Shown: piece by piece, positions 48,335-58,712 of the stretch
Layout of the letters: every line of letters begins with the position of its first letter
Numbering within the stretch: the first letter of the stretch is position 1
Made by a program: the position numbers and the translations under genes
Source of the DNA: Tepidicella baoligensis
GTDB lineage: Bacteria > Pseudomonadota > Gammaproteobacteria > Burkholderiales > Burkholderiaceae_C
Assembly (NCBI RefSeq): GCF_013432195.1
Contig: NZ_JACCDB010000001.1
Span: 186,001-250,000 of the forward strand
Length of the DNA: 64,000 nucleotides
Direction of reading: 5' to 3'
The notes under the pieces: generated by a model
What the model saw: the letters and a program-made list of their open reading frames with translations, nothing else
Database searches by the model: none
What the model was told of the DNA's origin: nothing

Positions 48335-48910
48335 TTACTTCGCCAGCGCCTTCAGCGCCAGCTTGATGCCATCGCTCACCCCCACGTCGGCCGGCAGGGC
48401 TTTGAGCGCCGCAGCGGCTTCCTTGTCGTTGTAACCCAGTGCCAGCAGCGCCTGCTGGATGTCGTGGAGGGCGTCGTTGGGGGCCGCACCGCTCACCGGC
48501 CCCAGGTCGGCGCCGATCTTGCCTTTGAGCTCCAGCAACAGGCGTTCGGCCGTCTTTTTGCCGATGCCCGGCACCTTCACCAGCCGCCCCACCTCCTGGG
48601 CCGTCACCGCCTGCGCCAGGTCCTGCACGCTCATGCCCGACAAGATGCCCAGCGCCGTGCGCGGCCCCACGCCGGTGATTTTGATCAATTGCCGAAAAGC
48701 CTCACGCTCCGCAGCCGTTCCAAAGCCGTAGAGGATCTGCGCATCCTCGCGCACCACGAAATGCGTCAACAGCGCCACCTTCTCGCCGCTGGCCGGCAAG
48801 TGGTAGAACGTGCTCATGGGCACATCCAGCTCGTAGCCCACGCCGTGACAGTCGATCAGGATGTGCGGGGGATTTTTTTCCAGCAGCGTGCCGGTCAACT
48901 TGCCTATCAT
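48335..48910 (-). CDS. ruvA: Holliday junction DNA helicase subunit RuvA
   Basis: Tetrameric protein that holds the four-way junction and loads RuvB. The 191-residue product starts [12 protein letters not shown], followed by GVGYELDVP, the helix-hairpin-helix motifs [14 protein letters not shown] and [17 protein letters not shown], and a C-terminal RuvB-contacting domain ([16 protein letters not shown]). It is divergent from phoH with about 30 bases between starts. Confidence 0.96.
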   Translation of the reverse strand: MIGKLTGTLLEKNPPHILIDCHGVGYELDVPMSTFYHLPASGEKVALLTHFVVREDAQILYGFGTAAEREAFRQLIKITGVGPRTALGILSGMSVQDLAQAVTAQEVGRLVKVPGIGKKTAERLLLELKGKIGADLGPVSGAAPNDALHDIQQALLALGYNDKEAAAALKALPADVGVSDGIKLALKALAK

Positions 48911-48940
48911 TGGAGCATTCCTTTTTCTTGGATTATCGGT

Positions 48941-49894
48941 TTGATTCTTCGCCACACCTTTTCCCCACCCGACAATGTGCGCATGTCGCACCTGTGCGGC
49001 CCCATGGACGCGCACATCCGCACGATCGAAGCCGCGCTTCAGGTCAAGGTCGCGCACCGCTTCGAGCAGTTCCGCGTCGAAGGCCCCAAGGCCAAAGCCC
49101 AGCAAGCCCTGGAGGTCCTCCAGGCGCTGTACGAAATGGCGCGCGCACCCATTCCCGCCGAGCAGGTGCAGCTCATGCTCAGCGGTGACACCACGCTGCC
49201 CGACGGCGATGTGGACGCCGTGGTGGTACAGACACGCCGCGGCGAGGTGCAGGGTCGCACCGCCAATCAAAAACGCTACCTGGCCAACATGGCCACGCAC
49301 GACATCACCTTCGGTATCGGCCCAGCGGGCACGGGCAAAACGTATCTGGCGGTGGCCTGCGCGGTGGATGCCCTGGAGCGCAGCGCTGTGCAGCGTATCG
49401 TGCTGACGCGCCCGGCGGTGGAAGCCGGCGAGCGTCTGGGCTTTTTGCCCGGCGACCTCACACAAAAGGTGGACCCCTATCTGCGTCCGCTGTACGACGC
49501 GCTGTACGACCTGATGGGCTTCGACAAGGTGCAAAAAGCCTTCGAGCGCCAGCAGATCGAGATCGCCCCGCTGGCCTTCATGCGTGGCCGCACGCTCAAC
49601 CACGCCTTCGTCATCCTCGACGAAGCACAGAACACCACGCCCGAGCAGATGAAGATGTTCCTCACCCGCATCGGCTTCGGCAGTAAGGCCGTGGTCACGG
49701 GTGACGTGAGCCAGATCGACCTGCCGCGCACCCAGTTGAGCGGGCTGATCGACGCCGAGCGCGTGCTCAAGCGCGTCAAGGGCATCGCCTTCAACCGCCT
49801 GACCAGCGCCGACGTGGTGCGCCACCCGCTGGTGGCCCGGATCGTGGACGCCTACGAAGCGCGCAGCGTCCCCGCCGGCCATGGCACGGCCTGA
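48941..49894 (+). CDS. ybeZ: PhoH-like ATPase (YbeZ)
   Basis: P-loop ATPase linked to YbeY in rRNA maturation and RNA quality control. The 317-residue product has an N-terminal KH-like region ([20 protein letters not shown]) and Walker [29 protein letters not shown] and Walker [13 protein letters not shown] follow. The start is uncertain: TTG 48941 gives an N-terminus ([11 protein letters not shown]) I remember from relatives, while ATG 48983 is 14 codons later. It heads the ybeZ-phosphoesterase-ybeY operon. Confidence 0.9.
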   Translation: MILRHTFSPPDNVRMSHLCGPMDAHIRTIEAALQVKVAHRFEQFRVEGPKAKAQQALEVLQALYEMARAPIPAEQVQLMLSGDTTLPDGDVDAVVVQTRRGEVQGRTANQKRYLANMATHDITFGIGPAGTGKTYLAVACAVDALERSAVQRIVLTRPAVEAGERLGFLPGDLTQKVDPYLRPLYDALYDLMGFDKVQKAFERQQIEIAPLAFMRGRTLNHAFVILDEAQNTTPEQMKMFLTRIGFGSKAVVTGDVSQIDLPRTQLSGLIDAERVLKRVKGIAFNRLTSADVVRHPLVARIVDAYEARSVPAGHGTA

Positions 49895-49915
49895 CCCCCC
49901 AATCACGACGCCCCG

Positions 49916-50791
49916 ATGCGCTCCATCGCTTTCGTCTCCGATATCCACGGCAATCTACCCGCCCTGCAGGCCGTGGCGCAGGACATCGTCCGCCAGGGCG
50001 TACGGGTGGTGGTCAACCTGGGCGATGCCTTGAGCGGTCCGCTGCTCGCCCGCGACACCGCCCACTGGCTGATGCGTCACGGCAGCACCTCGGCAGATGC
50101 AACGCCCTGGCTGCACATCGCTGGCAACCACGAACGGCAATTGCTGGCCGCCGTCGAGCAACTCACGCAACCCCTCCAGGCTCAAGACCCCACTGACAGC
50201 GACCACCTGGCGGCGCTCGACATGGACGATGCCGCGCTGAACTGGGTGCGCACACTGCCCCAGCCGACCCGACCGGACTTGCTCGAAGGCCGCTGGCGAG
50301 CCGATCTGCTGGGACCGGAAGTGGCCCTCTGCCACGGCAGCCCCCGCCACGACACGGAATACCTGCTCGACACCCCCGAGGGCGAACACCTGCGGCTTGC
50401 CTCGATTGAAGAGCTCGAAGAGCGGCTGGCCCAGCGCATCCCCACCCACATCACCCTGCTGGCATGCGGCCATTCCCACCTGCCCCATACGCTGAGCCTG
50501 CCCCGCCGCGGTGCCCCGGCGCTGCGACTGCTCAACCCCGGCAGCGTGGGCCTGCCCGCCTACGACGACGACACCCCCTATCCCGCCTCCCGCTACCACC
50601 GGGTGGAAAACGGCAGCCCCGACGCCCGCTACGCCATCGCCAGCCAGACCACACCGGGCAGCCCCTGGACAGTGGCGTTGCGCACCGTACCCTACGACCC
50701 CGAACCCATGGCCCGACTCGCAGAACGGCATGGGCGCCCCGACTGGGCATACGCCCTACGCACCGGTCGCATGCCGCGTCATCCATCATGA
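49916..50791 (+). CDS. calcineurin-like metallophosphoesterase
   Basis: Di-metal phosphoesterase of 291 residues with all five signature motifs: SDIHGN at the N-terminus, [16 protein letters not shown] and GHSH. Similar to YfcE/ApaH-type phosphatases; substrate unknown. It lies between ybeZ (21 bases upstream) and ybeY. Its stop overlaps the ybeY start as ATGA, so it is produced together with this RNA-processing pair. Confidence 0.88.
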   Translation: MRSIAFVSDIHGNLPALQAVAQDIVRQGVRVVVNLGDALSGPLLARDTAHWLMRHGSTSADATPWLHIAGNHERQLLAAVEQLTQPLQAQDPTDSDHLAALDMDDAALNWVRTLPQPTRPDLLEGRWRADLLGPEVALCHGSPRHDTEYLLDTPEGEHLRLASIEELEERLAQRIPTHITLLACGHSHLPHTLSLPRRGAPALRLLNPGSVGLPAYDDDTPYPASRYHRVENGSPDARYAIASQTTPGSPWTVALRTVPYDPEPMARLAERHGRPDWAYALRTGRMPRHPS

Positions 50792-51249
50792 GCCTGCCCC
50801 GACTCACCCTGTCGCTGCAGTTTTCCCGACTGCCGGACCCAGCCCCACACCGTGCCGCCTTGCCCCGCCACCAAGTGGCCCGCTGGTTGCGCCACGCGCT
50901 CGACGCGGACGGCGAATTCACCGTGCGCATCGTCGGCGAAGAAGAAGGCCGCTGCCTAAACCGCGACTACCGCCAGAAAGACTACGCCACCAACGTGTTG
51001 ACCTTCGACTACGCCCACGAGCCCGTGGTGATGGCCGACCTGGTGCTGTGCGCCCCGGTGGTGGCCCGTGAAGCCGCCGAACAAGGCAAAACCCTGCAGC
51101 AGCACTATGCCCACCTGCTGGTGCACGGCGCGCTGCACGCCCAGGGCTGGGACCACGAAACCAGCGAAGCCGAGGCCGAGGCCATGGAGGCCCGTGAAAT
51201 CGATATTCTGGCCCGACTGGGCTGGCCCAACCCCTACGAGCGCTGCTGA
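50788..51249 (+). CDS. ybeY: endoribonuclease YbeY
   Basis: Zinc-dependent RNase needed for 16S rRNA 3'-end maturation and ribosome quality control. The 153-residue product has the metal motif [11 protein letters not shown] at about residues 113-123 and the conserved [18 protein letters not shown] segment. The start overlaps the phosphoesterase stop (ATGA). The 3' end overlaps the convergent iron-sulfur protein gene by 16 bases. Confidence 0.95.
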   Translation: MSLPRLTLSLQFSRLPDPAPHRAALPRHQVARWLRHALDADGEFTVRIVGEEEGRCLNRDYRQKDYATNVLTFDYAHEPVVMADLVLCAPVVAREAAEQGKTLQQHYAHLLVHGALHAQGWDHETSEAEAEAMEAREIDILARLGWPNPYERC

Positions 51250-51944
51250 TCACGCCAGCGCCGGATCGCCGGCAGCGATTGCAGGTAGTGGTAGGCCGTT
51301 TGTGCGTCGGTGTAGCGGTGCGCCGCTCCCACCGGACAGGCGTTGCGCGCCAGGCAGCGGTCCTGACAGGCAGAGCCCGGTTGCAAGCGATGGTCGATAC
51401 AGGCGCCGAGCCGCAATCCCCCATCCGGGTCCAGCGCTGCGGCTGGACACGCCGTCACGCAAGGTGGATCGATGCACGACAGGCAAGGCGACGCCAGAGA
51501 GCGCCGAGGCGTCACCGGCAGCGCCGTGTCGGCCAACACCACCGCCCGATAGGCGAACCAGCTGCCCCATTCGGCATCCACGCCCACCCGGAAGGGCGAC
51601 GCGTGATGCCAACCCGCGAGTTCGCCCAGGCGCTGCAGTCCCACGGGCCGCGACCCCGGAAACACCAGCTCCCAGACGTGGCCTGCCAGCGGGCCGTTCA
51701 TCCAGTCGCGCACGCATTCGGTCACGAAGGCATCGACCGGGTCGCTGCCGTGCCAGCCACGCCGCTGCAATGCCGTCCAGAAGGCACGCCCCTGGTGCCC
51801 GATCAGAATCAGTTGCCTGTAGGGCGTGGGCGCGTCAGCGGTCAGGCCCAGCGAGGCACGGATGTCCGTCGGCAGGGTAGCCAGATCCATGACCGCATGC
51901 AGGTTTAGGCCCTGCTCGGTCAAAGGAGCCAACGGGTCGCTCAT
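51234..51944 (-). CDS. QueG-like iron-sulfur protein with ferredoxin-type clusters
   Basis: Protein of 236 residues; the C-terminal third carries cysteines for two [4Fe-4S] clusters: [14 protein letters not shown], then a later set C-x10-C-x3-C-x5-CP. The N-terminal part is distantly like the epoxyqueuosine reductase (QueG) region but the protein is far shorter than the usual 350 or so residues, so a queuosine role is not assumed. It overlaps the dtd stop (ATGA, 51941-51944) and is last in a three-gene operon. Function unknown; an electron-transfer protein or reductase is likely. Confidence 0.75.
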   Translation of the reverse strand: MSDPLAPLTEQGLNLHAVMDLATLPTDIRASLGLTADAPTPYRQLILIGHQGRAFWTALQRRGWHGSDPVDAFVTECVRDWMNGPLAGHVWELVFPGSRPVGLQRLGELAGWHHASPFRVGVDAEWGSWFAYRAVVLADTALPVTPRRSLASPCLSCIDPPCVTACPAAALDPDGGLRLGACIDHRLQPGSACQDRCLARNACPVGAAHRYTDAQTAYHYLQSLPAIRRWRDQQRS

Positions 51945-52387
51945 GCCGCAGACATCGCCATCGGGATCGTGACCGGGCCGTCGTTGACCAGATGCACCTG
52001 CATGTCGGCGGCAAACTGGCCCGCCTGCACCACGGGATGCGCCGCGCGGGCCTGCGCCACAAAGTAGTCGTACAAGCGCCGGCCTTCCTCGGACGCCGCC
52101 GCGCCGCTGAAGCTGGGCCGGTTTCCCCCTGACACATCGGCCGCCAGGGTGAACTGGCTGACCACCAGCAAGCCGCCACCCACATCCTGCACGCTGCGGT
52201 TCATCTTGCCCGCATCGTCGGCGAAGATGCGCAGCTTCAGCACCTTCGCCAGCAAGCGGTCGGCTACGGCGTCGGTGTCGCCCTGCTCGGCGCACAGCAG
52301 CACCAGCAGGCCCTGACCGATCTGGCCGATCACGGCACCCTCCACCTCGACCCGGGCCTCGCGCACCCGCTGCAGCACGGCTTTCAT
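51941..52387 (-). CDS. dtd: D-aminoacyl-tRNA deacylase
   Basis: Hydrolyses D-amino acids mischarged on tRNA, keeping translation homochiral. The 148-residue product has [34 protein letters not shown] and the Gly-cisPro motif NDGPVTIPM. The start overlaps the transporter stop (ATGA, 52384-52387) and the stop overlaps the iron-sulfur gene start, making a strict three-gene translational chain. Confidence 0.95.
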   Translation of the reverse strand: MKAVLQRVREARVEVEGAVIGQIGQGLLVLLCAEQGDTDAVADRLLAKVLKLRIFADDAGKMNRSVQDVGGGLLVVSQFTLAADVSGGNRPSFSGAAASEEGRRLYDYFVAQARAAHPVVQAGQFAADMQVHLVNDGPVTIPMAMSAA

Positions 52388-53313
52388 TTCAGATCGTCCT
52401 CGTCCTGGAAATGCGCCTCCACGTTGTGCGGCAGCAGTTGGATGGTGGCACGCAAACCGGGCACCGCGCTCATGAGGGCCTGCTCCACGCTGGCGCGCAG
52501 GGCAGCGGCCCGCCCCAGCGACCAGGCGGCGGGCAGGTGCATGTGCACATCCACGAAGCAACGGTGCCCTGCCCGACGGGTGTGCAGGTGATCGAAGCGC
52601 ACGATCACGGCCTCGCCGCGCCGATGTTCAAACTGCGCCAGCGTCTCCAGGATGATGGCCTGCACCTCGGGATCCACCGCCTGATCCATCAGCCCCTGGG
52701 ACGACTTCCACACCAACCTCGCCCCCTCGCGCAGGATGTTGAGCGCCACCGCGATGGCCACCACGGCATCCAGCCAGAGCCAGCCAGTGAACGCCACGAG
52801 CACCAGCCCGAGCAACACCCCGGCCGATGTCCACACATCGGTGAAGAGATGGCGGGCATCGCCCTCCAGCGCCATGGAGCGGTGCACGCGCGCGGCCTGC
52901 AACATCACCCAGGCCAGGAGGCCGTTGAGCGCCGCGCTGAACACGGACAGCCCCAGGCCCCAGCCCAGCTGCTCCAGCGGCTGCGGCACCAGCAGCCGGC
53001 CCACGGCCGCCCACAGGATGGCCAGCGCCGCGACGATGATCAACACCCCTTCGAAGCCCGACGAAAAGTACTCCGCCTTGTGATGGCCGTAGGGGTGGTC
53101 GTCATCGGCGGGACGCGCCGCCACCGTCACCATGAGCAGACCAAAGGTCGCGCCCGCGAGGTTGACCAGCGACTCCAGCGCATCCGACAGCAGGCTGATC
53201 GACCCCGTGATCCACCAAGCCGCCGTCTTGAGCACAATGGTCAGCAGAGCCACGACCACCGACACCGTCAGCAAGCGGCTGGGCGTCAGGCGCTGGATCA
53301 GGGTATGGTTCAT
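52384..53313 (-). CDS. cation diffusion facilitator transporter
   Basis: Membrane exporter of divalent metal ions, 309 residues with six helices and a C-terminal cytoplasmic domain. In the first metal motif, [10 protein letters not shown], the aspartate is kept, but the position where zinc YiiP has a second aspartate is serine. The second motif HLFTD keeps the HxxxD pair. [11 protein letters not shown] is the usual loop. Metal choice (Zn, Fe, Mn) is open. First gene of the operon with dtd and the iron-sulfur protein, downstream of tyrS. Confidence 0.88.
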   Translation of the reverse strand: MNHTLIQRLTPSRLLTVSVVVALLTIVLKTAAWWITGSISLLSDALESLVNLAGATFGLLMVTVAARPADDDHPYGHHKAEYFSSGFEGVLIIVAALAILWAAVGRLLVPQPLEQLGWGLGLSVFSAALNGLLAWVMLQAARVHRSMALEGDARHLFTDVWTSAGVLLGLVLVAFTGWLWLDAVVAIAVALNILREGARLVWKSSQGLMDQAVDPEVQAIILETLAQFEHRRGEAVIVRFDHLHTRRAGHRCFVDVHMHLPAAWSLGRAAALRASVEQALMSAVPGLRATIQLLPHNVEAHFQDEDDLK

Positions 53314-53336
53314 ACCTTGTACGCGGGTTGTGCGGC

Positions 53337-54578
53337 TCAGCCCAGTGTGACCCGGGCAAATTTGCGCTTGCCCACCTGCACCACATAGGTGCCTGCAGGC
53401 AGTTTCAACCCCTTGTCGCTGACCGTGGATCCATCGACACGCACGCCGCCGCCATCGATGAGGCGATTCGCCTCGCTGGTGGACGGCGCCAGGTTGGCCT
53501 GCTTGAGCAGCACCCCGATCCCCAGCGGCGCCCCCGACAGAGCGACCTCGGGGATCTCGTCCGGCACGCCGCCCTTGCTGCGGTTGATGAAGTCCTGCAC
53601 GGCCGCCTCGGCCGCCGCCGCGCTGTGAAAGCGGGCGGTGATCTCCTTGGCCAGCGCCACCTTGGCGTCCTTCGGATTCGCCCCTTGCGCCACCGCCGCT
53701 TTCAGGGCCTCGATCTCGGCCTCCGACTTGAACGACAACAGGGTGTACCAGCGCCACATCAGTTCGTCGCTGATGCTCATCACCTTGGCGAACATGGTGT
53801 TGGCGTCTTCGGTAATGCCAATGTAATTGCCCTTGGACTTGGACATCTTCTCGACCCCGTCCAACCCCTCGAGCAGTGGCATGGTCAAAATGCATTGCGG
53901 CTCCTGCCCGTACTCGGCCTGCAGGTGGCGGCCCATGAGCAGATTGAACTTCTGGTCGGTGCCGCCCAGCTCCAAATCGCTCTTGAGCGCCACCGAGTCA
54001 TAGCCCTGCATCAGCGGGTAGAGAAACTCATGCACGCTGATGGGCGTTCCAGCCTTGAAGCGGTCATGGAAATCGTTGCGCTCCATCATGCGCGCCACGG
54101 TGTATTTGGCAGCCAGCTGGATCATGCCCATCGATCCCAGCGGCAAGCTCCATTCGCTGTTGTAGCGGATTTCGGTTTTCTCAGGATCCAACACCAGGCT
54201 GGCCTGCTTGTAATACGTCTCGGCGTTGACCTGGATCTGCTCGGGCGTCAACGGTGGGCGGGTGCTGTTGCGTCCCGACGGATCGCCGATCAGGCTGGTG
54301 AAGTCGCCGATCAAAAAAATGACCGTATGGCCCAGATCCTGCAACTGGCGCATCTTGTTGAGCACCACGGTGTGGCCGATGTGGATGTCCGGAGCGGTCG
54401 GATCCAACCCCAGCTTGATACGCAACGGCTGGCCACTGGCTTCGCTTTTCTGCAACTTTTTCAGCCAATCCGCCTCAGGAATGAGTTCCTCGCAGCCGCG
54501 GCGTGTCACGGCCAGGGCGTGTTGGACGGCATCACTCACGGTGACGGGCGATTTCTCGGACGAGGAGCGTTCGGTCAT
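53337..54578 (-). CDS. tyrS: tyrosyl-tRNA synthetase
   Basis: Charges tRNA-Tyr. The 413-residue product of the TyrZ-like group has the class I motifs IHIGH (about residue 68) and KMSKS (about 245), [13 protein letters not shown], and a C-terminal S4 RNA-binding domain ([15 protein letters not shown]). ATG 54578 is preferred to the earlier ATG at 54590. It is divergent from the M23 peptidase with a 207-base gap. Confidence 0.96.
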   Translation of the reverse strand: MTERSSSEKSPVTVSDAVQHALAVTRRGCEELIPEADWLKKLQKSEASGQPLRIKLGLDPTAPDIHIGHTVVLNKMRQLQDLGHTVIFLIGDFTSLIGDPSGRNSTRPPLTPEQIQVNAETYYKQASLVLDPEKTEIRYNSEWSLPLGSMGMIQLAAKYTVARMMERNDFHDRFKAGTPISVHEFLYPLMQGYDSVALKSDLELGGTDQKFNLLMGRHLQAEYGQEPQCILTMPLLEGLDGVEKMSKSKGNYIGITEDANTMFAKVMSISDELMWRWYTLLSFKSEAEIEALKAAVAQGANPKDAKVALAKEITARFHSAAAAEAAVQDFINRSKGGVPDEIPEVALSGAPLGIGVLLKQANLAPSTSEANRLIDGGGVRVDGSTVSDKGLKLPAGTYVVQVGKRKFARVTLG

Positions 54579-54615
54579 GAGGGTTTTCACAGATGTCGGA
54601 CTGGCCGTACAGGTT

Positions 54616-54621
54616 TACAAT
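54616..54621 (+). promoter_or_regulatory. possible -10 box (TACAAT) for the M23 peptidase-anmK genes
   Basis: TACAAT in the 207-base tyrS/M23 gap would start a leader of about 158 bases. A TTGACC lies too close to the start codon (54773-54778) to be its -35. Nothing else recognisable was found in the gap. Confidence 0.25.
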
Positions 54622-54785
54622 CGCTGGCTGGATTGGCGAGGGATTTTATGTTGGCTCGCTTCTTGCTGCTCACGATACCAACTCTTCTTGCAGCGCCGGA
54701 AAGCACGCCCACATCCCCATCGAAACCGCAAACCACCATTGTGCACCGCATCGGTACACCAGTTTGGTATTGACCCCACAATCGC

Positions 54786-56120
54786 ATGAACGCATTGGCC
54801 CGACAAATCAAACACACGCTGAACCAGCACCCCAAACGGTTCATGACGGGCCTGGGCGCCATACTGCTGGGCACCGGCGTCACGGCATTCGGTATCGCCC
54901 CCCTGGAAGCCGACATCGACCAGATGCCGGTGCGTCAACTGGTCGAAACCGTCCAGCCGGGCGTGCTGTCGGCGCAGTCGGCATTCGAAGCTCCCGTGCC
55001 CTTCGTCCTGTTCCGCACCGACGTCACCCGCCGCGAAGATACCGTTCAAAGCCTGCTCCAGCGGCTGGGCGTCAACGATGCCGAAGCCCAGCAATTCCTG
55101 CGCCGCAACAGCACCGCCGCCGAGCTCCTGCGTGGCCGTGCCGGCAAGCTGGTACGAGCTGAAACCGACGACAACCAGCAACTCATCCGTCTGACGGCCC
55201 GCTGGATCGTCAATGACAACGCCGACCACTACCAGCGTCTCGTGATCGAACGCCAGGCCGACGGCTTCGAGGCCCGGATCGAGCAAAGCGAATTCACTTC
55301 CTCGGTACGCCTGAGCAGTGGCGTCATCCGCTCCTCACTGTTCGCCGCCACCGATGCCGCGCGCCTGCCCGACAGCATCGCCTCGCAACTGGCGGACCTG
55401 TTCTCGGCCGACATCGACTTCCGGCGTGACCTGCGCGCCGGCGACACCTTCAGCGTCGTGTACGAGGCCCTGGAGGCCGACGGCGAACTGTTGCGCTACG
55501 GCCGGCTGCTCAGCGCCGAATTCGTCAACAAAGGCAAGACCCATCAGGTGCTCTGGTTCGAGGAGCCCGGCAAGAAAGGGGCTTACTACACCTTCGACGG
55601 TGAAAGCACCCGGCGCGCCTTCCTGGCATCACCGCTGGCGTTTTCCCGCATCAGCAGCGGCTACGGCATGCGCTTTCATCCCGTACATGGCGGACGGCGC
55701 CCGCACCTCGGCGTGGACTACGCCGCCCCCACCGGTACGCCGGTGCGCACTGTCGGTGACGGCACGGTGCAATTCGCCGGCTGGCAGCGTGGCTATGGCA
55801 ACGTGGTGTTCATCCAGCACCGCCAGGACAAGGTCACCGTGTACGCCCATTTGCACCGCATCGACGTGCGCCGGGGTCAGCGTGTCGAACAGGGCGATCT
55901 GATTGGCCAGGTCGGTTGTACCGGGGTTTGTACCGGACCACACCTGCACTTCGAATACCGTGTCCGCGGCGAACACCGCGACCCGCTGATCATTGCCCGT
56001 GAAGGCGGCGGCGGTGAACCGGTGTCAGCCAAGGCAAGGCCCGCCTTCAACGAAGCCGCCCAGGCCATGCGCCTGAAACTGGCTTCGGCCAACACCATCG
56101 TTCAGGCCAGCGCTGACTGA
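54786..56120 (+). CDS. M23-family peptidoglycan endopeptidase/LysM-less envelope peptidase
   Basis: Membrane-anchored cell-wall peptidase of 444 residues. One N-terminal membrane helix (about residues 20-38) is followed by an alpha/beta region like the OapA/MepM linker (SSLFAATDAARLPDSI). The M23 domain then has the zinc motifs RFHPVHGGRRPHLGVDYAAP and GPHLHFEYR. The glycine-rich linker (GGGGEP) precedes a short tail. It should cut peptide cross-links to allow wall growth. It is followed 38 bases later by anmK, a cell-wall recycling gene. Confidence 0.92.
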   Translation: MNALARQIKHTLNQHPKRFMTGLGAILLGTGVTAFGIAPLEADIDQMPVRQLVETVQPGVLSAQSAFEAPVPFVLFRTDVTRREDTVQSLLQRLGVNDAEAQQFLRRNSTAAELLRGRAGKLVRAETDDNQQLIRLTARWIVNDNADHYQRLVIERQADGFEARIEQSEFTSSVRLSSGVIRSSLFAATDAARLPDSIASQLADLFSADIDFRRDLRAGDTFSVVYEALEADGELLRYGRLLSAEFVNKGKTHQVLWFEEPGKKGAYYTFDGESTRRAFLASPLAFSRISSGYGMRFHPVHGGRRPHLGVDYAAPTGTPVRTVGDGTVQFAGWQRGYGNVVFIQHRQDKVTVYAHLHRIDVRRGQRVEQGDLIGQVGCTGVCTGPHLHFEYRVRGEHRDPLIIAREGGGGEPVSAKARPAFNEAAQAMRLKLASANTIVQASAD

Positions 56121-56158
56121 GCCGCACCCTCACGGGTGAGCCTGCTCCCGGTCGCACG

Positions 56159-57289
56159 ATGCTGGACGACGCTTACATCGGCCTGATGTCCGGCACCTCG
56201 CTGGACGGCGTCGACGGTGTGCTGATGGTTTGGCCTGATGGGCGGGCCTCTCCTCGCGTCATCGCCTCAGCCTCGCTTGCCTTCCCTGCGGCATTGCGGC
56301 TCGCCTTCCTGGAATTGAACCAGCCAGGCGAGAACGAATTGCACCGCGCCGCCCAGGCGGCACATGCGCTCACCAGCCTGTACGCCGACCTCGTGCAAGA
56401 GCTTCTGCAGCAGGCCGGCGTGAGCCCTGCCGACGTGCGGGCCATCGGCGCCCATGGGCAAACGGTGCGCCATCAACCGCCGGGCACCGCCAGCGCCGCG
56501 CCCTACACCATTCAGTTGAACCAGCCCGCACTGCTCGCCGAACGTTGCGGCATCACCGTGGTGGCCGACTTTCGCAGCCGCGACATCGCCGCTGGCGGCC
56601 AAGGCGCACCGCTGGTGCCGGCCTTTCACCGACACATCTTTGGCCGGACAGGCCACTCGGTCGCCGTGGTGAACATCGGCGGCATGGCCAACATCACGGC
56701 GCTGCCCGCTTCAGGCCCTGTGCGCGGGCTCGATACCGGTCCCGGCAACGTGCTCATGGACCTATGGTGCCACCGGCACACCGGCGCCTGGTTCGACGAT
56801 GACGGCCGCTGGGCCGCCAGCGGCACGGTGGACGCCTCGCTGCTGGCACACCTGCTGCAAACACCCTACTTTCACCAGAAAGGGGTCAAGAGCACCGGAC
56901 GCGATCTCTTTCATGCCGCCTGGTTGGACACCCTTCTGCAAGACCATGCCCATTTGGCTCCAGCGGACGTACAGGCCACACTCACCGCCCTGACGGCCCG
57001 CACCATCGCGGACACCCTGTGCGCATGGGACTGGGAAGGCAGCCCGCTGTCGCAGGTCTGGGTCTGCGGCGGTGGCAGTCGCAACACCACGCTGATGCGC
57101 ATGCTCAGCCAAGCGCTGCCACAGGTTCCGGTGCAAGCCAGCGATGCCGCCGGCTGGCCCGCGCACTGGGTAGAGCCGGCCGCTTTTGCATGGCTTGCCC
57201 GGCAAACGATCCTAGGACTGCCCGGCAACCTGCCCAGCGTCACCGGCGCAGCGGGCCCCCGCGTGTTGGGTGCCATCTACCCCGCATGA
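56159..57289 (+). CDS. anmK: anhydro-N-acetylmuramic acid kinase
   Basis: Phosphorylates and opens anhydro-MurNAc released during wall turnover, returning it as MurNAc-6-phosphate. The 376-residue ASKHA kinase shows GLMSGTSLDGVDGV at the N-terminus, GAHGQTVRHQP, VVADFRSRDIAAGGQGAPLVPAFH, NIGGMANIT, DTGPGN and VCGGGSRN. It lies in an operon with the M23 peptidase and in the same window as a lytic transglycosylase. It converges on erpA across a hairpin terminator. Confidence 0.96.
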   Translation: MLDDAYIGLMSGTSLDGVDGVLMVWPDGRASPRVIASASLAFPAALRLAFLELNQPGENELHRAAQAAHALTSLYADLVQELLQQAGVSPADVRAIGAHGQTVRHQPPGTASAAPYTIQLNQPALLAERCGITVVADFRSRDIAAGGQGAPLVPAFHRHIFGRTGHSVAVVNIGGMANITALPASGPVRGLDTGPGNVLMDLWCHRHTGAWFDDDGRWAASGTVDASLLAHLLQTPYFHQKGVKSTGRDLFHAAWLDTLLQDHAHLAPADVQATLTALTARTIADTLCAWDWEGSPLSQVWVCGGGSRNTTLMRMLSQALPQVPVQASDAAGWPAHWVEPAAFAWLARQTILGLPGNLPSVTGAAGPRVLGAIYPA

Positions 57290-57292
57290 AAA

Positions 57293-57312
57293 CGGGCTCC
57301 CGGAGGAGCCCG
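57293..57312 (-). terminator. terminator between anmK and erpA
   Basis: Perfect 8-bp stem CGGGCTCC/GGAGCCCG with a four-base loop, followed on the minus strand by TTTT, 28 bases after the erpA stop. It may also slow transcription from anmK, although no T-run follows on the plus strand. Confidence 0.65.
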
Positions 57313-57340
57313 CACAGACCAGCGTTCAGCGGCGGATGGC

Positions 57341-57706
57341 TCAGACGCTGAAACTCGACCCACAGCCACAGGTCGTCGTGGCATTCGGGTTCTTGATGAC
57401 GAATTGCGCCCCTTGCAGATCTTCCTTGTAATCGATCTCGGCGCCCACCAGATACTGGTAGCTCATGGCGTCGATCAGCAGGGTCACACCGTTTTTGGAC
57501 ATCTGGGTGTCGTCTTCGTTGACCACCTCGTCGAAGGTGAAGCCGTATTGGAAGCCGGAGCAACCGCCTCCCTGCACGAACACGCGCAGTTTCAGGTCCG
57601 GGTTGCCCTCTTCGGCGATGAGCTCGGCGACCTTGGCTGCGGCGCTGTCGGTGAAGACCAGCGGGGCGGGCATGTCGGCTTCGACGTGTTCAGCTACAGC
57701 GCTCAT
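57341..57706 (-). CDS. erpA: iron-sulfur cluster insertion protein ErpA
   Basis: A-type carrier that delivers [4Fe-4S] clusters to apoproteins. The 121-residue product has the three cluster-binding cysteines in GGGCSGF and TCGCGSSF, with the conserved QYGF segment. ATG 57706 is chosen over an upstream start at 57733. The anmK-erpA neighbourhood is common in betaproteobacteria. Confidence 0.94.
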   Translation of the reverse strand: MSAVAEHVEADMPAPLVFTDSAAAKVAELIAEEGNPDLKLRVFVQGGGCSGFQYGFTFDEVVNEDDTQMSKNGVTLLIDAMSYQYLVGAEIDYKEDLQGAQFVIKNPNATTTCGCGSSFSV

Positions 57707-57821
57707 GTGTGAATTCCCAATATCAACAAACATCGAAATAGTAAATCAAAGCAGTCGGGAATTCGGTCTGTGCGGCCATTCCCGGTGTTGGCAAGAGGGT
57801 TTTTCTTCTCTCCATCGGCAA

Positions 57822-57857
57822 AAAGCCGCCCCTGGCAGACACACCAGCAGCGGCTTT
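57822..57857 (-). terminator. rho-independent terminator after rpsI
   Basis: Stem AAAGCCGC/GCGGCTTT (57822-57829 with 57850-57857) with an inner CCTGG/CCAGC-type pairing. It ends in TTTTT on the minus strand, 21 bases after the rpsI stop. Confidence 0.75.
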
Positions 57858-57878
57858 GACACAGCGCTTGCGCAGCGA

Positions 57879-58271
57879 TCAGCGCTTGGAGAACTGCTTG
57901 CGGCGGCGTGCAGAACGCAGACCGACCTTCTTGCGCTCCACCTCACGGGCGTCACGGGTCACGTAACCAGCAGCGCTCAACACGGGCTTGAGCGATGCAT
58001 CGTAGTCGATGAGCGCGCGGGTGATGCCATGGCGCACAGCGCCGGCCTGGCCTGATTCACCACCACCGTGGACGTTGACCTGGATGTCGAACGTTTCGGT
58101 GTTTTCGGTGAGCACCAAGGGTTGTTTGGCAATCATGATCGAAGTCTGACGGCCGAAAAACTGCTCGATGTCCTTGCCGTTGACCGTGATCTTGCCGGAG
58201 CCTTTTTTCAGAAACACGCGGGCGACGCTGGATTTGCGACGACCGGTACCATTGTTCCAATCACCAATCAT
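57879..58271 (-). CDS. rpsI: 30S ribosomal protein S9
   Basis: Small-subunit protein whose C-terminal tail reaches the P-site tRNA. The 130-residue product has [15 protein letters not shown] at its N-terminus, [15 protein letters not shown], and the basic end [12 protein letters not shown]. It starts nine bases after rplM with an AAGGAG ribosome-binding site. Confidence 0.98.
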   Translation of the reverse strand: MIGDWNNGTGRRKSSVARVFLKKGSGKITVNGKDIEQFFGRQTSIMIAKQPLVLTENTETFDIQVNVHGGGESGQAGAVRHGITRALIDYDASLKPVLSAAGYVTRDAREVERKKVGLRSARRRKQFSKR

Positions 58272-58280
58272 GTGAGCTCC

Positions 58281-58712
58281 TTAGATGTCCAACACTTTGG
58301 GCTGCTGGGCGGTGTGCGGGTGCTCGGCACCACCATACACCTTGAGCTTCTTGATCATGGCGTAACCCAGAGGGCCTTTGGGCAGCATGCCTTTGACGGC
58401 TTTTTCCAGGGCACGGCCGGGATGCTTGGCCTGCAGGTCGCGGAAGTTGGTGCCATAGATGCCACCGGGGAAGCCGGAGTGGCGGTAGTACACCTTGTCC
58501 AGGGCTTTGGTGCCCGTGACCTTGAGTTTGGATGCGTTGACCACGACGATGTAGTCCCCGGTGTCCACATGAGGGGTGTAGATGGCCTTGTGCTTGCCGC
58601 GCAGACGGCGTGCCACTTCGCTGGCGACACGTCCGAGCACCTTGTCGGTGGCGTCAATCACAAACCACTCGTGCACCACCTCAGCGGGTTTTGCGCTGAA
58701 GGTTTTGGTCAT
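58281..58712 (-). CDS. rplM: 50S ribosomal protein L13
   Basis: Early-assembling large-subunit protein of 143 residues, with [39 protein letters not shown] and [15 protein letters not shown] 58712 is the family start. First gene of the rplM-rpsI operon. Confidence 0.98.
   Translation of the reverse strand: MTKTFSAKPAEVVHEWFVIDATDKVLGRVASEVARRLRGKHKAIYTPHVDTGDYIVVVNASKLKVTGTKALDKVYYRHSGFPGGIYGTNFRDLQAKHPGRALEKAVKGMLPKGPLGYAMIKKLKVYGGAEHPHTAQQPKVLDI

Noticed and set aside
51234-51944. Annotation as epoxyqueuosine reductase QueG
   Set aside because: At 236 residues it is much too short and lacks recognisable parts of the cobalamin-binding domain; only the ferredoxin-like cluster region is secure.
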